Source: Ceratotherium simum simum (Eukaryota > Chordata > Mammalia > Perissodactyla > Rhinocerotidae). Taken from it: a DNA stretch of 64,000 bases. The stretch is from assembly GCF_000283155.1 (NCBI RefSeq), contig NW_004454171.1, forward strand, positions 13,872,028 to 13,936,027, in the 5' to 3' direction. Positions 10,946-22,190 of the stretch are shown here, one piece after another. The notes under the pieces are model-generated. The model saw nothing but the letters and a program-made list of their open reading frames with translations, made no database searches and had not been told where the DNA came from. Numbering within the stretch: the stretch's first letter is position 1; each line of letters opens with the position of its first letter. The translations under genes and the position numbers were made by a program.

Positions 10946-11734
10946 TGTTGGTCTCTGCCCCCAGTTACTGCTAATATTTGGTCTTTGACCCAGTTCCTGA
11001 CACAGAGCTCCTAAAATACTTGTAATTTCCTGGGTGATACGAGTGTCTGACACAGGACTCCGAAATCCCTTGGAATTTCCTGGCTGATAGGGCAGTCTTT
11101 TGTTCTAATGAGGTGACTCTTGGTGGGTTCCTGGGTGGGGGCTGGTCACCAGAAAGACCAACCCATGGTTAGAAGCTTGGAATTTTCAGCCCTACCCCCT
11201 ACACTCTGGAGAGGCAAGTAGGGTTGGAAATTGAATTAATAGTTGATCATGCCTACCTGATGAAGCCTCCGTGAAAATCCCTGAACAATGAAGTTCAGAG
11301 AGCTTCTGGGTTGGTGAACACATCTATGTGCTGGGAGGGTGGTGCACCCCAACTCCACAGGGATAGAAACTCCTGTGCTTGGGACTCTTCTGGACCTTGC
11401 CCCTATATATCTCTTCATTTGGCTATTCGTCTGTGTACTTTATCATATAGTAAACCAGTAAATGTAAGTATTTCCTTGAGTTCTGTGAACCATCCTAGTA
11501 AATTATTGAATCTGAGAAGGGGGTCATGGGAACCCCGATTTATAGCTGGTCAGTCAGAAGTACAGGTGACAGCCTCAGACTTGAGATTGGCATCTGGAGT
11601 GAGGGGAGTCTCGTGGGACTGAGCCCTTAACTTGTGGATCTGATGCTAACTCCAGGTAGTGTCAGAACTGAATTGAATTGTAGGACACGGAGCTGGTGTC
11701 GGAGAATTGGTTAGTGTGGGGAAGATCCCACACA
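10946..11734 (+). mobile_element. Endogenous retrovirus 5' LTR, plus strand
   Basis: Starts TG ('tgttggtctctgcccccag') and ends 'cccacaca'. It contains a TATA-like 'ctatatatctcttcat' near 11404 and, about 40 bp on, 'catatagtaaaccagtaaat', a weak polyadenylation-type region. It is followed at once by a primer-binding-site-like sequence, which identifies it as the 5' LTR of an element rather than a solo LTR. No gag, pol or env frame is legible downstream. Confidence 0.7.
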
Positions 11735-11736
11735 TC

Positions 11737-11750
11737 TGGTGTCAGAAGTA
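11737..11750 (+). promoter_or_regulatory. Primer-binding-site-like sequence, tRNA-Leu type
   Basis: 'tggtgtcagaagta' lies two bases after the LTR end. Its first 13 bases are the complement of the 3' end of a tRNA-Leu (CCA included), the primer type used by the HERV-L group. The match decays after 13 bases. Confidence 0.6.
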
Positions 11751-13180
11751 TTGTGAGTATGAGAGTAAAGGAAAATACAGTGCATTTTCCCTAGACAGGG
11801 TAACTTTTAAGAACAACAATGAACAAAATGTGAGTTAAATTGTTTGCTATGAGTGATATGATCCTTCTCCAGGCCCCATAAACTTTTAGTAAAAATTTGC
11901 TTACTCTACCAGTGGTTGCTATGAAGAGAAGCTCAGCACAAGGGGCTGTGGCCCTCATTATTTTGTTTTCAGAATGGAGATAAAACAGCAAAATGCTGAG
12001 GCAGGAAGTTGAAACTAGAAATGGCCAAAAGAATAAGTTGTCCTGGGAATTTGAAGATATCATGGGGGATGGATGTGGAGGTGCTTTGGTCCTCTGTGGG
12101 GCTTTCATATGATCTTACATGGATCCCAAGACTTTGGGAGACTAGCTGACATCTTGGTGACACAAAGAGTGACTATCCTTGTTTAATATTCTTGCACACG
12201 TGCAGATGTAACTCTGCGGTAAATTTTTGAAAATGGGGTCAAAGGGTATTTATAATGTTTTCAAATGCTATGGGGTTGGTTGACTTTAAGTTGATAGACG
12301 GTATCTGATAGCCTTACCTGTATACCTGGTACATTTCCTGCTTTTACACGTTCCCTCAGGGTTCTGCTTTTTGTCCGCCTTGGAAACTTCTGGCTGCCTT
12401 AGTGGTACCTGGGGGCTGTGAAGGGCCATAGTCCCTGGATAAGCAGATTTTAGTCAAGCAGGCCCTGGGTTGTCGCTGGACCAGTTTGTGAGTGTGTGGG
12501 GACAGCTGGGTGGGGGACAGAATATATAAATATTCATGTGCCTTAGATACTGTGGTTGGAATACTTTAGAGGTACAATTAGCTAAATGGCCATTGTTTCA
12601 CGACACAGCCATGGAGGTAGTAGCATTGGTGCCTCACAAACGTGTTGTCTGAGTGGTGTGTGAAATGACAATGCGCTACCAGTGGGTGTCAATAGTCATT
12701 TCAGGGATTATCAGAGAGTCTGGCTAGCACCTGGATTTAGTGGGAAAGAGACATTAGCTCCTGTTGCATGCTCACTGTAACTAGACTCTTTATGGTGTTC
12801 TGAGAGGTAATCCTAACATTTCTCTACTTGCCTCAATCAGGGGCAAATTTTATCTTGGAGCCTCTGACCTTGTGGCTATATAATCAACACCCCTGGGACC
12901 ACTATTGCTGATTTCTAGCAGGCGGTGTAAACCCCCTTACTGGGGTTAAAGTGGCTCACTCACTCCCTGCCCTTCTTACCTACCAGACTCCATCTGCCTA
13001 TACCTACCAGTGCTTGCCCACCCCTCCCCATTTGTACCCCACACTCCCCACTCCCTACCTTCCTGAACTTGGCCCTTGCCTTCCTAAGACTTGGAAAGCC
13101 ACTGGGAATCCTCCCACTTGGCTGAACTCCTGGCCTCAACTTACCCCAGATACCTCTATCTTATTAACAGCCAGGCCCCA
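11751..13180. other. Unassigned stretch, possibly eroded ERV interior
   Basis: Follows the LTR and primer site, so the first part may be retroviral leader or internal DNA, but I see no gag- or pol-like frame. 12190-12260 ('gaaaatggggtcaaagggta') looks like an L1 3' piece. The 102-residue Pro/Thr-rich frame at 12951-13259 has no domain I recognise. Confidence 0.35.
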
Positions 13181-13184
13181 ATGG

Positions 13185-13605
13185 GACCTGCTGTTTTCCA
13201 GAGGATCTCTTGGGTCAGGTTTCTGGGAAACAGATTCAGAGATGGAGATTTGCATGTAGGAGCCCTATTGAGTGCTCTTGGTATCAACAGCTCTGAGGAG
13301 TGAAGGCAGCAGGATTGAGCAGAGGGAGAAGTTGAGCTGCAATGCAGTAACAGCAAAGGCCTCAGCCAACCTCAAGGGGAGCTCAGGAGCGGGATGGCCC
13401 TTTGGAGTTGTCCCACATTGAGGCATGGGGGGCTGAGTCTTTGTACCAGGACATGGACTGGTCATTGGACGTGGTTTTCCTCTGGGATGTGGATGACCTT
13501 GGGTGACCCCTGGGAGAGGGGAGAGATTTAACTGTGACCTTTAGCAGCCAATACTCCCAGAAGCTGGAGGAGTGACACCTGTGTTCTTCTGCCCTCCCTA
13601 TCCCC
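13185..13605. mobile_element. Probable interspersed repeat, family unknown
   Basis: Wording such as 'gagatttgcatgtaggagcc' and 'agctggaggagtgacacctg' is familiar from old LTR-type repeats, but I cannot place it. It ends in a CACCC pentamer tract. Confidence 0.3.
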
Positions 13606-13607
13606 CA

Positions 13608-13637
13608 TCCCACCCCACCCCACCCCACCCCACCCCA
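13608..13637 (+). repeat. (CACCC)n pentamer microsatellite
   Basis: About six uninterrupted CACCC units. The minus strand is GGGTG repeated, with six closely spaced G runs. Confidence 0.9.
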
Positions 13638-14249
13638 CTGGAGGGAATCTGGGTGGTGCATCACAATGAACACTGCAGGGCTAAGACATTATCCTCATGC
13701 CTCTTGGAGCTGGATCTGGTATAACTGGTGGAAGAAGTCCTCTTCCTCTTTGAAGTGTATAGTCATATCTTTTGTTCTGGAAAATTCTCTTTTCTGATCA
13801 CAGCACCTTGGCTTTTAAGTTTTTATTCAATAAATTTTTATTTATTAAATTATCTGGGAATTATATTCTATGTGAAGTGCTGGTCTAGGCTGGAGAGGCA
13901 TGGAAAGGTGAATTACATTAAGTGGTTTTCCTCAAAGGGATTCACAGGTTGGGGAGTGGTGGGGGGGGAAGGGAGGGTGCAGTGGAGAGGGTCATAGAAA
14001 GCAGAAACAGAGGGAAGGGCTTTGTCAGGCAAATTGAATGAAACTTCAGCATTGAGAACTGCATTTTAACACTGTCTCACTGTAAATTTTGCCTGGGCAG
14101 CATGAGTTGACACAGCAAATCTTCCCAGGTGTGGGCTCGGATGGCAGATTCAAGGGAGGGAAATCTCCTTTTTAACTCAGAAGATCACGCCTAAGCGAGG
14201 ACTAGAAGGTGGATTAAAATGAATACTAGGGATAGATATCTATATTTGT

Positions 14250-14430
14250 ATTATTGAAAAACTATAATACACAGAAAGTAGAAAGGAAAAAAACAAACCT
14301 ATGATTTCCCTACCTGGAGAAAACCATTGTTAATCTTCTGATGCATTTTCCCCCTCTGTACCCCTCTCTCCTTTAGAAAATGTAGAAGAGATGATCTCTT
14401 TCTGTAATTTTACATCGCATATTTTTCATT
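14250..14430 (+). mobile_element. L1ME-type 3' UTR fragment
   Basis: 'gagaaaaccattgttaatct' and the surrounding A-rich text match the 3' UTR of old L1ME elements. Orientation is moderately sure. Confidence 0.5.
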
Positions 14431-14432
14431 TA

Positions 14433-14680
14433 TGCAGTGGTAAAGTGCAGGCTGTGGAGTCCAATGCCAGCTTGGGTTCAAATGCCAGCTTCCTCCTTAG
14501 TATCTGTGAGACTTGGACAAGTTAGTAATCTTTCTACACCTTACTTTCTCATTTCTAAAAAGGGATAATGAAAGGACTTTTCTAATAGGATTCTTACGAA
14601 GATGGAATGAGCTAACTTGTGTGCGAAGCTCTTAACACCATTCCAGGCTTTCAGAAAGTACTCAGTAAATTTGGCAATGA
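14433..14680 (+). mobile_element. MIR SINE, near full length
   Basis: Runs from 'agtggtaaagtgcaggctgt' through 'gagacttggacaagttagta' and 'tctcatttctaaaaaggga' to 'aagtactcagtaaattt', the whole MIR order. Confidence 0.8.
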
Positions 14681-14689
14681 TGATTTCCC

Positions 14690-14930
14690 CATTTATTGCA
14701 TCTTCCTATACATCATATATGTCTACGTAATAGTCTGTCCTGTGGTTGAACTCTGGTTTACTTTCGTTGAACATCTAGGCAGAATCCATTTTTTTATTGT
14801 TATACAAAATGTTACAATGAACATTTTGTGCATAAACAATTTATGAATTTTATATTTCTTTAGGCTAAAATCCCAGGAATAGAATTATTAGGTCAGAGGG
14901 TAGGTTCTTGACTCTGTATGTATGTGTTTT
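14690..14930 (+). mobile_element. L1M 3' end fragment
   Basis: 'tacaaaatgttacaatgaac', 'attttgtgcataaaca' and 'gaatagaattattaggtcag' form the common L1M 3' segment. Probably one element with 14250-14430, on either side of a MIR. Confidence 0.55.
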
Positions 14931-14939
14931 ATTGTAAAA

Positions 14940-15535
14940 TAAATTTTCTACAAAGTGTTGTTTATTTAATCATGGTAAAGCTATGACATATTATTAATTT
15001 ATTACATATGTTTCTTAAATATTTAATAAAACATGTAACTTAATGTTCTAAGAAAGGGTTTAACTAGTTCTCCAATTGTGGAATCTACTCTATTCTCCAA
15101 ATTTGTTTCCTTTTCCATGCACGTCATAAACCAGACTGTTGCTTAGGGCACGATTTATCTGATACCATCAGTTTTGTTCTGGGCATACTACTTAGGAAGA
15201 GTCTAGAATCTCTGAATTTTGATTTCTAAACTCAGATTTCTTAGACGTTTCTCTACAGTTTGCATGGAATTTCTCAAAATTGATTTCTGCATATATATCT
15301 GTTTATTTACTTGCATGTTAGTTAAAGCTATAGATGCTTGGGTAAAGATATCTGGGATAAAAAAAATATATAGTTGGTTGGCTTGCACTTGAGAATAGAA
15401 TTTCCAGATGATCATGCCTGACAAATTTGTTAAGTTTATTCATGCAAGTGCCTTCCCAACAGTTCAAAGTCAGCTTATTCAAAACCAAGGAGCACTGAAC
15501 TGAGAGAATTAGATTTTTATGGATTCTTCACATCT
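14940..15535. other. Unassigned A+T-rich stretch
   Basis: Nothing recognised; may include eroded L1. Confidence 0.4.
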
Positions 15536-15749
15536 TCTATGTTCATAATTATTTCCGTTGTGTGTAAAGATGGTTTTTTTCACTTTCCAATCTGTATGTC
15601 TTTTATTTATTTTTCTTGTCTTGTTTCAATAATTAAGAACTTCAATAAAATGTTGAATGGAAGTGGCAAGAGTAGACAAAACATGCAGCATTTCACCATT
15701 AAATATGATGTTAACTGTCGGCTTTTTGTAGAAGTTCTTTGTCCTGTTT

Positions 15750-17765
15750 TCCTGTGCATTTATTTTTATCATATACGATTGTTGAATTTTATCAAATTCT
15801 TTTTCTGCATCTATTGAAATAACTATATGATTTTTCTCTTTTATTCTGTTATTGTGGTGAATTGTATTGATTGAATATTAAATATTGAAATAATGTTGCA
15901 TTGCTAAGATAAACCTTACTTGGTTATGATGTTATCACCCTTTTCTCATATCCCTTAATACTTAATATTCAATGTGCTAATCTTTGAGGATTTTTGTTAT
16001 GATCGTGGGGGACATTAATCTGTTGTTTCTTTTTCTTGCAATATCTTTGCCTGGTTTTGATGTTACTGTAACGTTGGCCTCATAAAATGAGTTGGGAAAT
16101 GTTCCCTTCCTCTCTACTTTCTGAAAGAATTTGTACAAAAGTGGTAGTATTTCTTCCTTAAATGTTTGATAGAATTCCCCAGTGAAGTCTTGGAATTTTC
16201 TTCATGAGAAAATTTTTAATTACAAATTCAACTTCCTTAATAGATGCAAGATCATTCAGATTCTCTACTTATATGGTATTAGTTTTGGTAATTTATATCT
16301 TTCAAGAAAGTTTTCCATTTTATTTAAGTTGTCACATTCATTGGCATAAATATTTTCATAATATTCCCTTTTGATATCTCTAGAATCCATAGTGTTGTCT
16401 ACTCTTTTATTTCTGATATTGATAATTTGTGTTTATCTTCTTTTTTCTGTGACAGTTCTAGCTAGAGGTTTATAAATTTTATTTATTTTGTTCAAAAACC
16501 ATTTTGATTTTACTCTATTCTTTGCCTATTTCTAGTTCATTGATTTCTGTTCTTATCTTGATTTCCTTCCTTATCTTACTTTTATGTGCTCATCTTTTCC
16601 TAGCTTCTTAAGGTGGAAGCATAGATCCTTGATTTTAAACTTTCCTTCCTTTCTAATATAAATATTTAAAGCTGTAAATTTCCTAAGATTGCTTTAGTTT
16701 GCATCCTACAGCTTTCGATATGTTATGCTTTCACTATCATTCAGTTCAAAATATTTTTTAATTTCTCTTTTAGTTTCTTCTTTGAGCCATACTTATTTTA
16801 TGGTATGTCTCTTAATATTAAAATAATTGGGTATTTCACATATTTCTTTTTGTTATCAATTTCTAATTTGTTATAGTTAGAAAATATACTCTGTATGATT
16901 TCAATCTTTTAAAATTTATTTCGACTTATTTTATATCCTAGCGCATGATCTCTACTGATGAAAGTTCCATGTCACTTTAAAAAAATGTCTGAGGCTGGCC
17001 CTGTGCCATGGGGGTTATTAGGTTTGGTGCACTTCACTTTGGTAGCCCAGGTTGGCAGGTTCGGATCCTGGGTGTGGACCTACACCATTCATCAGCCAGG
17101 CTGAGGTGGTGACCCACGTGCAAAATAGAGAAAGACTGGCACAGATGTTAGCTCAGGGTGAATCTTCCTCAGCAAAAGAAAAAAAAGGTATATTCTATAG
17201 TTATTAGATATAGCTTCCACAAATGTCAACTGAGTCAATTTGATTGATTTTGTTAGTGAGGTTTTAATATATCCTTACTGACTTTCAGACACTTGTTCTA
17301 TCAGTTATTCAATTAAAAGTGTTGAAATCTCATACAGCAAATGTGGATTTATCCATTTATTCCTTTGGTTCTGTCAGTTTTTGCTTTGTATATTTTAAAG
17401 CCCTGTTTTTAAGTATATACACATTTAGAATCACTATGTCACTGGGATGAATTGACCTTTTGTCAATATGAGATGTCTCTCTTTATCTCTGATGATGTGT
17501 TGAGCTAAAGTCTGCTTTGGCTGACATTAATGTGGTCATTCCTGCTTTCTTGTGACTGGTGCTTGCATGCTATGTCTTTTTCTATTGTTTTGTTTTTAAC
17601 TAATCTATATCTTAATATTAAAGTGGATTCCTTATAGATTGCATTTAGTTAGGCCTTGCTTTTTTATCTAGTTGGACAATCTCTGTCTTGCAATTGGAGT
17701 GTTTAGCCCATTTATGTTTAATGTAATTATTGATATGTTTAGGTTTAAATCTACCACCTTGCTAT
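15750..17765 (-). pseudogene. L1 ORF2p remnant (endonuclease plus start of RT)
   Basis: Conceptual translation of the minus strand gives 'ISIITLNINGLNTPIARQR' near 17730-17680, the N-terminus of the APE-type endonuclease; 'GDFNT' near 17315, the endonuclease catalytic region; and 'ISIDAEKEFDKIQ' near 15835-15795, palm motif A of the reverse transcriptase with its first catalytic Asp. The downstream FADD motif is not present. Stops and frame shifts are frequent. The protein nicked target DNA and reverse-transcribed L1 RNA. Confidence 0.88.
16985..17187 (+). mobile_element. ERE SINE inside L1 ORF2
   Basis: Head 'ggctggccctgtgccatgg', 'ggttcggatcctgg' B box, one tail module 'gatgttagctcagggtgaat', A-rich end. 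L1 sequence resumes on the far side in register, so the ERE is the later insertion. More diverged than most copies here. Confidence 0.88.
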
Positions 17766-17881
17766 TTTTTTCAGTTGTTCCATCTATTCTTTGTTACTAT
17801 TTTCCTTCCTTTCTTGCTTTCTTTGACTTAATTCAGTATTTTTTAGTATTTTATCTTCTCTCTATTGGCTTATTCATGAGG

Positions 17882-18140
17882 TAGCTCGTCTCCAAAGACG
17901 ACCCCCAGTGAACTGCATTTCCTGTGTGGACCCATCCTATTAGGGATAGCCCTCTGACTCATTTTAACCAGTAAAATGTGGTGGAATCAATGCTCTGCCA
18001 GTTCTGGGCCTAAGCCTTAAGAAGGCCAGGAGTCTTCAGCTTTTGTGCCTTTGGGATCCTGAGTTGCCATGTAAGAAATCTGGCTACTCTGCTAGACAGA
18101 TATATGGAGATGCCACATGTAGAAGGAGAGGCTCTGATGT
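17882..18140 (+). mobile_element. ERVL-type LTR fragment
   Basis: 'agctcgtctccaaagacgac' and 'cccagtgaactgcatttcct' through 'tgccatgtaagaaatctggc' match a widespread ERVL-group LTR in my memory. It separates two L1 pieces. Confidence 0.5.
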
Positions 18141-18820
18141 GATTTTCTTTGTTTTTCTTGTTTGTGCTTTCTTGAGCTTCTTGGATAAGTGGGTTTATAT
18201 TTTTCATCAGGTTTGATAAATGCTTGAGCATTATTTTTCCAAAAAATTTTTTTCTGCCCCAATATCTCCTCTCCTTTAGAATGCCAATTATCTCTTAGAC
18301 TACTTGATATTGTCCGTGGGTCATTAGGGCTCTGTTCATTTCTCAGCTTTTCCTATCTGTGCTTCAGTTTAGATTGTTTTCATTGCCCTATCTTCAAGTT
18401 TACTGATCTCAGAGTCTCATTCCTGTGTGCACAGCTTAGTATTCATTTGATACTCAAGGGGACCCATTTGTAGATTCCTGCAGTTCTTTCTCTCTGGTAT
18501 CCTACCCCACAAATTTCAGTCACTTCAGTAGCTTTAAATGCCCATCTCTGTTTCCTCAACCCAAGAGGATCTCTGTGCTCTCCTTGGTCTTCCCTGACTG
18601 TGCCTCAGTCTGGAAAGTGCCTCCAGGCAGAAAGCTAGGGTGATCCTGGTACTCAGCTCAATTTTTTCTCTTCTCTCTAGGATTATTGTCCTGCACTGTC
18701 TGTTTATTCAATATCTGAAAACAGTTATTTCATACGTTTTGTCCAGTTGTCTATTTTGAAGGGCTAGTGCAATACCAGTTATTCCATCACGGCTGGGGGC
18801 AGAAGTAGACAAATTACATT
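18140..18820 (-). mobile_element. L1/HAL1 5' and ORF1-like fragment, minus strand
   Basis: 'tttcttgagcttcttggata', 'cattgccctatcttcaagtt' and a 5' end at 'ttattccatcacggctggg' follow an old L1/HAL1 first half read in reverse. The 18010-18231 frame encodes 'LMKNINPLIQEAQES', compatible with decayed ORF1. Confidence 0.6.
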
Positions 18821-18891
18821 TTTATGGACAAAAACTGTAGTTAGCATTCCCTACTTTTCAACTTGCTCTGTAACGTTTCCTGCCATAGTGG

Positions 18892-19423
18892 TGTATTAGT
18901 TACCTATTGCTGCATGTCAAATCACCCCAAAATGTAGTGGTTTAAGACAACAAACCTTTTTTTCAATCTCACAGTAATTATGGGCCAGGAATTCAGGAGT
19001 GGCTTAGCTGGGCAGGTCTGGCTCAGGGTGTCTTTTGTGACTGTGGTGGGGATATTGGCAGTGGCTAGTCATCTGAATGCTTGGTTGAAGAGGGAGGGTC
19101 TGCTTCCAAGATGGCCCCCTCACACGATCATTGGCAGGAGGCCTCAGTTCCTTACCATGCAGGCCTCTCCACAGACTATTCGAGAGTCCTCGCAGCATGT
19201 CAGCTAACCTCTCCCAGAGTGAGCAATCTGAGAGAGAGAGGAAGGAGCTGCAGTGTCTTTTAAGATCTGCCTTCCAAAGTCACCTAGCATCACTTCCACT
19301 TTCTTCTGTTCATTATATGTGAATCACTAAGTCCAGCCCACCCTCAAGGGGAGGGTAGTTAGGCTCCACCTCTTCAAGGGAGGAGTCTCAAAGCATTTGT
19401 GGACATATTTTAAACCTATCACA
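18892..19423 (-). mobile_element. Solo LTR, MaLR/ERVL-like, minus strand
   Basis: Plus strand begins 'tgtattagttacctattgct' and ends 'aaacctatcaca', so both termini are intact TG..CA. On the minus strand 'gagactcctcccttgaagag' and a terminal 'ataggtaactaataca' are those of an abundant mammalian LTR. No proviral interior. Confidence 0.65.
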
Positions 19424-19439
19424 GCTTTTAAATATTTTT

Positions 19440-19645
19440 CCAATAATGCTGTGCAAGAGACAACCACAAAACCTCAGCAGCATAAAACTATAAGTGTTTA
19501 TAATCCATGTGTCTGAGGGTGGCTGGGGCAGCTCTACAGATCTCAGCTGGGTGCATTCATCTGTCACAAGCCATCACATGAGGATGGCTTTATCTAACCA
19601 GGGACAGCCTGCTTAGATCAGGCAGGATAACTTCTGATACCTTAA
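19440..19645. mobile_element. Possible old repeat (unidentified)
   Basis: 'gggtggctggggcagctcta' and 'gatctcagctgggtgcattc' resemble an old interspersed repeat often seen in mammals. Family uncertain. Confidence 0.3.
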
Positions 19646-19649
19646 TTTT

Positions 19650-20140
19650 ATATCACAAGTATACACATACTTACTATTTTGAGTAATAATTACTGAAAAC
19701 ACATGACCAAATTTGTTTCTGGACATTTAAAAAACATGTTGAAATTCCCATATCATCCAGAATTAAAAAACGATTTCATAGATGACTTGTAAAACCCATT
19801 ATCTCCACATTTAAAATTTATTCTCAGTGTAATAATGCTGGTGTTATTACCTGTGACATTTTATGTGATTAATTTACAAATATCCAATTTTCATTTCCCC
19901 TGTATTTTACAAATCATCTGAATACATTTGTTGCTATATATTTTTTCCTCATAGGGCTTAATAAATAGAGTATTCTTATTTCTGAAGTACAAATAACTTT
20001 TCTTGCATTGCATTCATTTTTTTAAATGTATACTTGTTCCATTCCATCTTTTTAAATCTTTGTGTTTTCATCTATGGGTTTTTATAGTTATAAAATGCCA
20101 TTATTCTGGAATTAATTTGTATATGTATTTAAAATTCACT
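19650..20140. other. Unassigned A+T-rich stretch
   Basis: Nothing recognised. Confidence 0.5.
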
Positions 20141-20144
20141 GAGT

Positions 20145-20222
20145 ATTCTAACCCAATGCCTGGTATACAATAGGTGCTCAATAATTATTAGTTGTATTAT
20201 TATTATTACTACTACTATTAAA
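20145..20222 (+). mobile_element. MIR 3' end with a trinucleotide tail
   Basis: 'atgcctggtatacaataggt' and 'gctcaataattattag' is the MIR terminus, ending in a short (ATT)n/(ACT)n tract. Confidence 0.6.
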
Positions 20223-21185
20223 TTTACGATTTATAGGAAAGCAGAGATCTGCTTTCTACAGCAACTCTATTAACCTTTATTTTATTTGGATTTTGAATAA
20301 TCTAATATTATTTATCCCATGTAAATAAATGATACATAAGATGCACCGTAGTTGTATAATCAAGTCACTAATGTCAAAAAGCAAGCTTTCTTCAAGGAAA
20401 GAGGCTGCAGTGGACTATTCTTCAGAGGTTGGAACTTGCCTCATATCTCAGAGGGAGAGAAAAGCTCATGAATGAATCCCGGGATCATAAAATGTCAGAA
20501 ATGGAATATTCTTATTTTGCAGATGAGCCTGAGAATCCAAGTCAGTGAAATTTCCACTTTTCCTTGCTGAAGCCTGTCATCCCCCAACTCCACCTTAGGC
20601 TGGAGAAGTCTACTTTCTTCTCTGATAGAGCTGGAGAGCCTTCCAAGGTCAGAATACAAATAATTAAGCTACGAAACAATCTGCAAGTGGAAATTGGATG
20701 GTGCGAATGTTCCACTGGAAAGTGTTAACAAGAGGCTAGTTGGTCAGAAATAGAGAAAAGACTTCTGCTCTGAGTGAGAGTTTAGACGAGATCCTTGTTG
20801 CTCAAATGATCTCTAGTGAAACATTAGTTTTTTTACTTCCCAATTCATTTTGGACTGATATTTTGTAAAATACAGTAAAAATAAATATTCCAAAAACATA
20901 TTTAAAAAGCAAGTCTTTTTCCTTATTATTGGATTCAACAGATGTAAACTTAATCTGCCAAGTTGCTATAAAAGTTTCTAAATGCTTACTCTCAATTTCT
21001 TCACCTATTTTGTTGTGGACCAGTGACAAATAGTTTGCAGACTGGCCCTGGATTTCAGTGACTTCTTATAGTTCTAACATTCTGTGCTTTTATTTGAAGC
21101 CCAAATAGCTGTGCCTTGAATTTACAGAAGAACTCCTCACTCACACATCAATTAATTAAGCAAATGTATTAATTAATTTTAAAAT
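20223..21185. other. Unassigned single-copy stretch
   Basis: No gene or repeat recognised. Confidence 0.5.
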
Positions 21186-21189
21186 GTTT

Positions 21190-21480
21190 ATTTAAAACCT
21201 ATCATGTATGGGCTAACCACATGCTCTATATGAAACTGAATTAGAAATGGTCCCCTTTCTCAATAACTTACAGTCTAGTCAGGGAGTTAACATCCGTGTC
21301 TATGATACGGAAGAGAAGGGAGTAGGTGCCAGGAGAGCACTGTGGGTGTAGTGTGGGGGATCCAGAGCAAAGAGACATGGCTGACATGGAGGAGTCAGGA
21401 GGGCTCTGTGGAGGATGTGGCCTTGGAGCCTCGGAAGGCCACACGTGGGAACACGCAGGGCAGGGCAGGCTGGGAAGAAT
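21190..21480 (-). mobile_element. Probable LINE-2 fragment, minus strand
   Basis: 'aataacttacagtctagtca' and 'tctgtggaggatgtggcctt' match the antisense of L2 3' sequence. Decayed. Confidence 0.4.
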
Positions 21481-21589
21481 GAGTAAATTTCAAAAATTTT
21501 GGCCTACTTCTTTTTCTTTCATGTTTAAAATATCTCTGCGAGGTTGAGAAATAATAGGAACCCCAGATAGAAATTGCAGCACAAAGATA

Positions 21590-22190
21590 TGGTTGTGGTG
21601 AAGCCTTGAACAGGTTATTATGGATGAAATGTATCCCCTCAAATTCTGTGTTGAAACCCTACTCCCCAGTATGATGGTATTAGGAGGTGGGGCCTTTCGG
21701 AGGTGATTAGGATTAGATGAGGTCATGAGGATGGAGCCTTCAGAATGGGATTAGTGCTTTTTAACTCTTTATAAGAGTCATGAGAGAGCTTGCTTCCTTT
21801 CTCTTTCCACCATGTGAGGATACTATGAGAAGTCAGCGATCTGCAACCCAGAAGAGGGCTCTCACCAGAGCTCATGCTGTCACCCTGATCTGGACTTCCA
21901 GCCTCCAGAACTGTGAGAAATACATTTCTGTCATTCATAAGCCACCCAGTCTGTGGTACTTTGTTGTAGCGGCTCAAACTGACTAAGACAAAGGTCCATT
22001 GAACTATTTAAGTCTTAGTTTTTTCATCTGGAAAATGGGCCTAATGACATTTACCTTAGTGGGTTGTTCAGAGAGCTAGCGATAACATATATACATTATA
22101 TTACTTTATAAATGTAATCGTAATTACATTACAAAGTATTGGTACATTATCTGATACATAGTGAGTGTGCAACAAAGTGTGACAATTATG
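21590..22190 (+). mobile_element. MIR split by an MLT1 LTR
   Basis: Left half: 'tgaagccttgaacaggtt' to about 21615. Right half: 'agtcttagttttttcatctg' with 'gaaaatgggcctaatgac', then 'ctgatacatagtgagtgtgc'. The MIR order continues across the LTR. Confidence 0.6.
21616..21990 (+). mobile_element. MLT1-type MaLR LTR, plus strand
   Basis: Typical order: 'gatgaaatgtatcccctcaa', 'gattagatgaggtcatgagg', 'ctggacttccagcctccaga', then 'aagccacccagtctgtggta' and a terminal 'gactaagaca'. Non-autonomous ERVL relative; solo LTR. Confidence 0.85.

Larger units (their letters stand above)
15540..17880 (-). mobile_element. LINE-1 ORF2 region, minus strand, interrupted by an ERE
   Basis: About 2.1 kb of old L1M, spanning the start of ORF2 (near 17760), the endonuclease, and the reverse transcriptase up to motif A (near 15800). 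No 3' UTR is attached at the low-coordinate end, so the copy is cut at both ends. An ERE sits at 16985-17187. Its many stops show it has long been dead. Confidence 0.9.
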
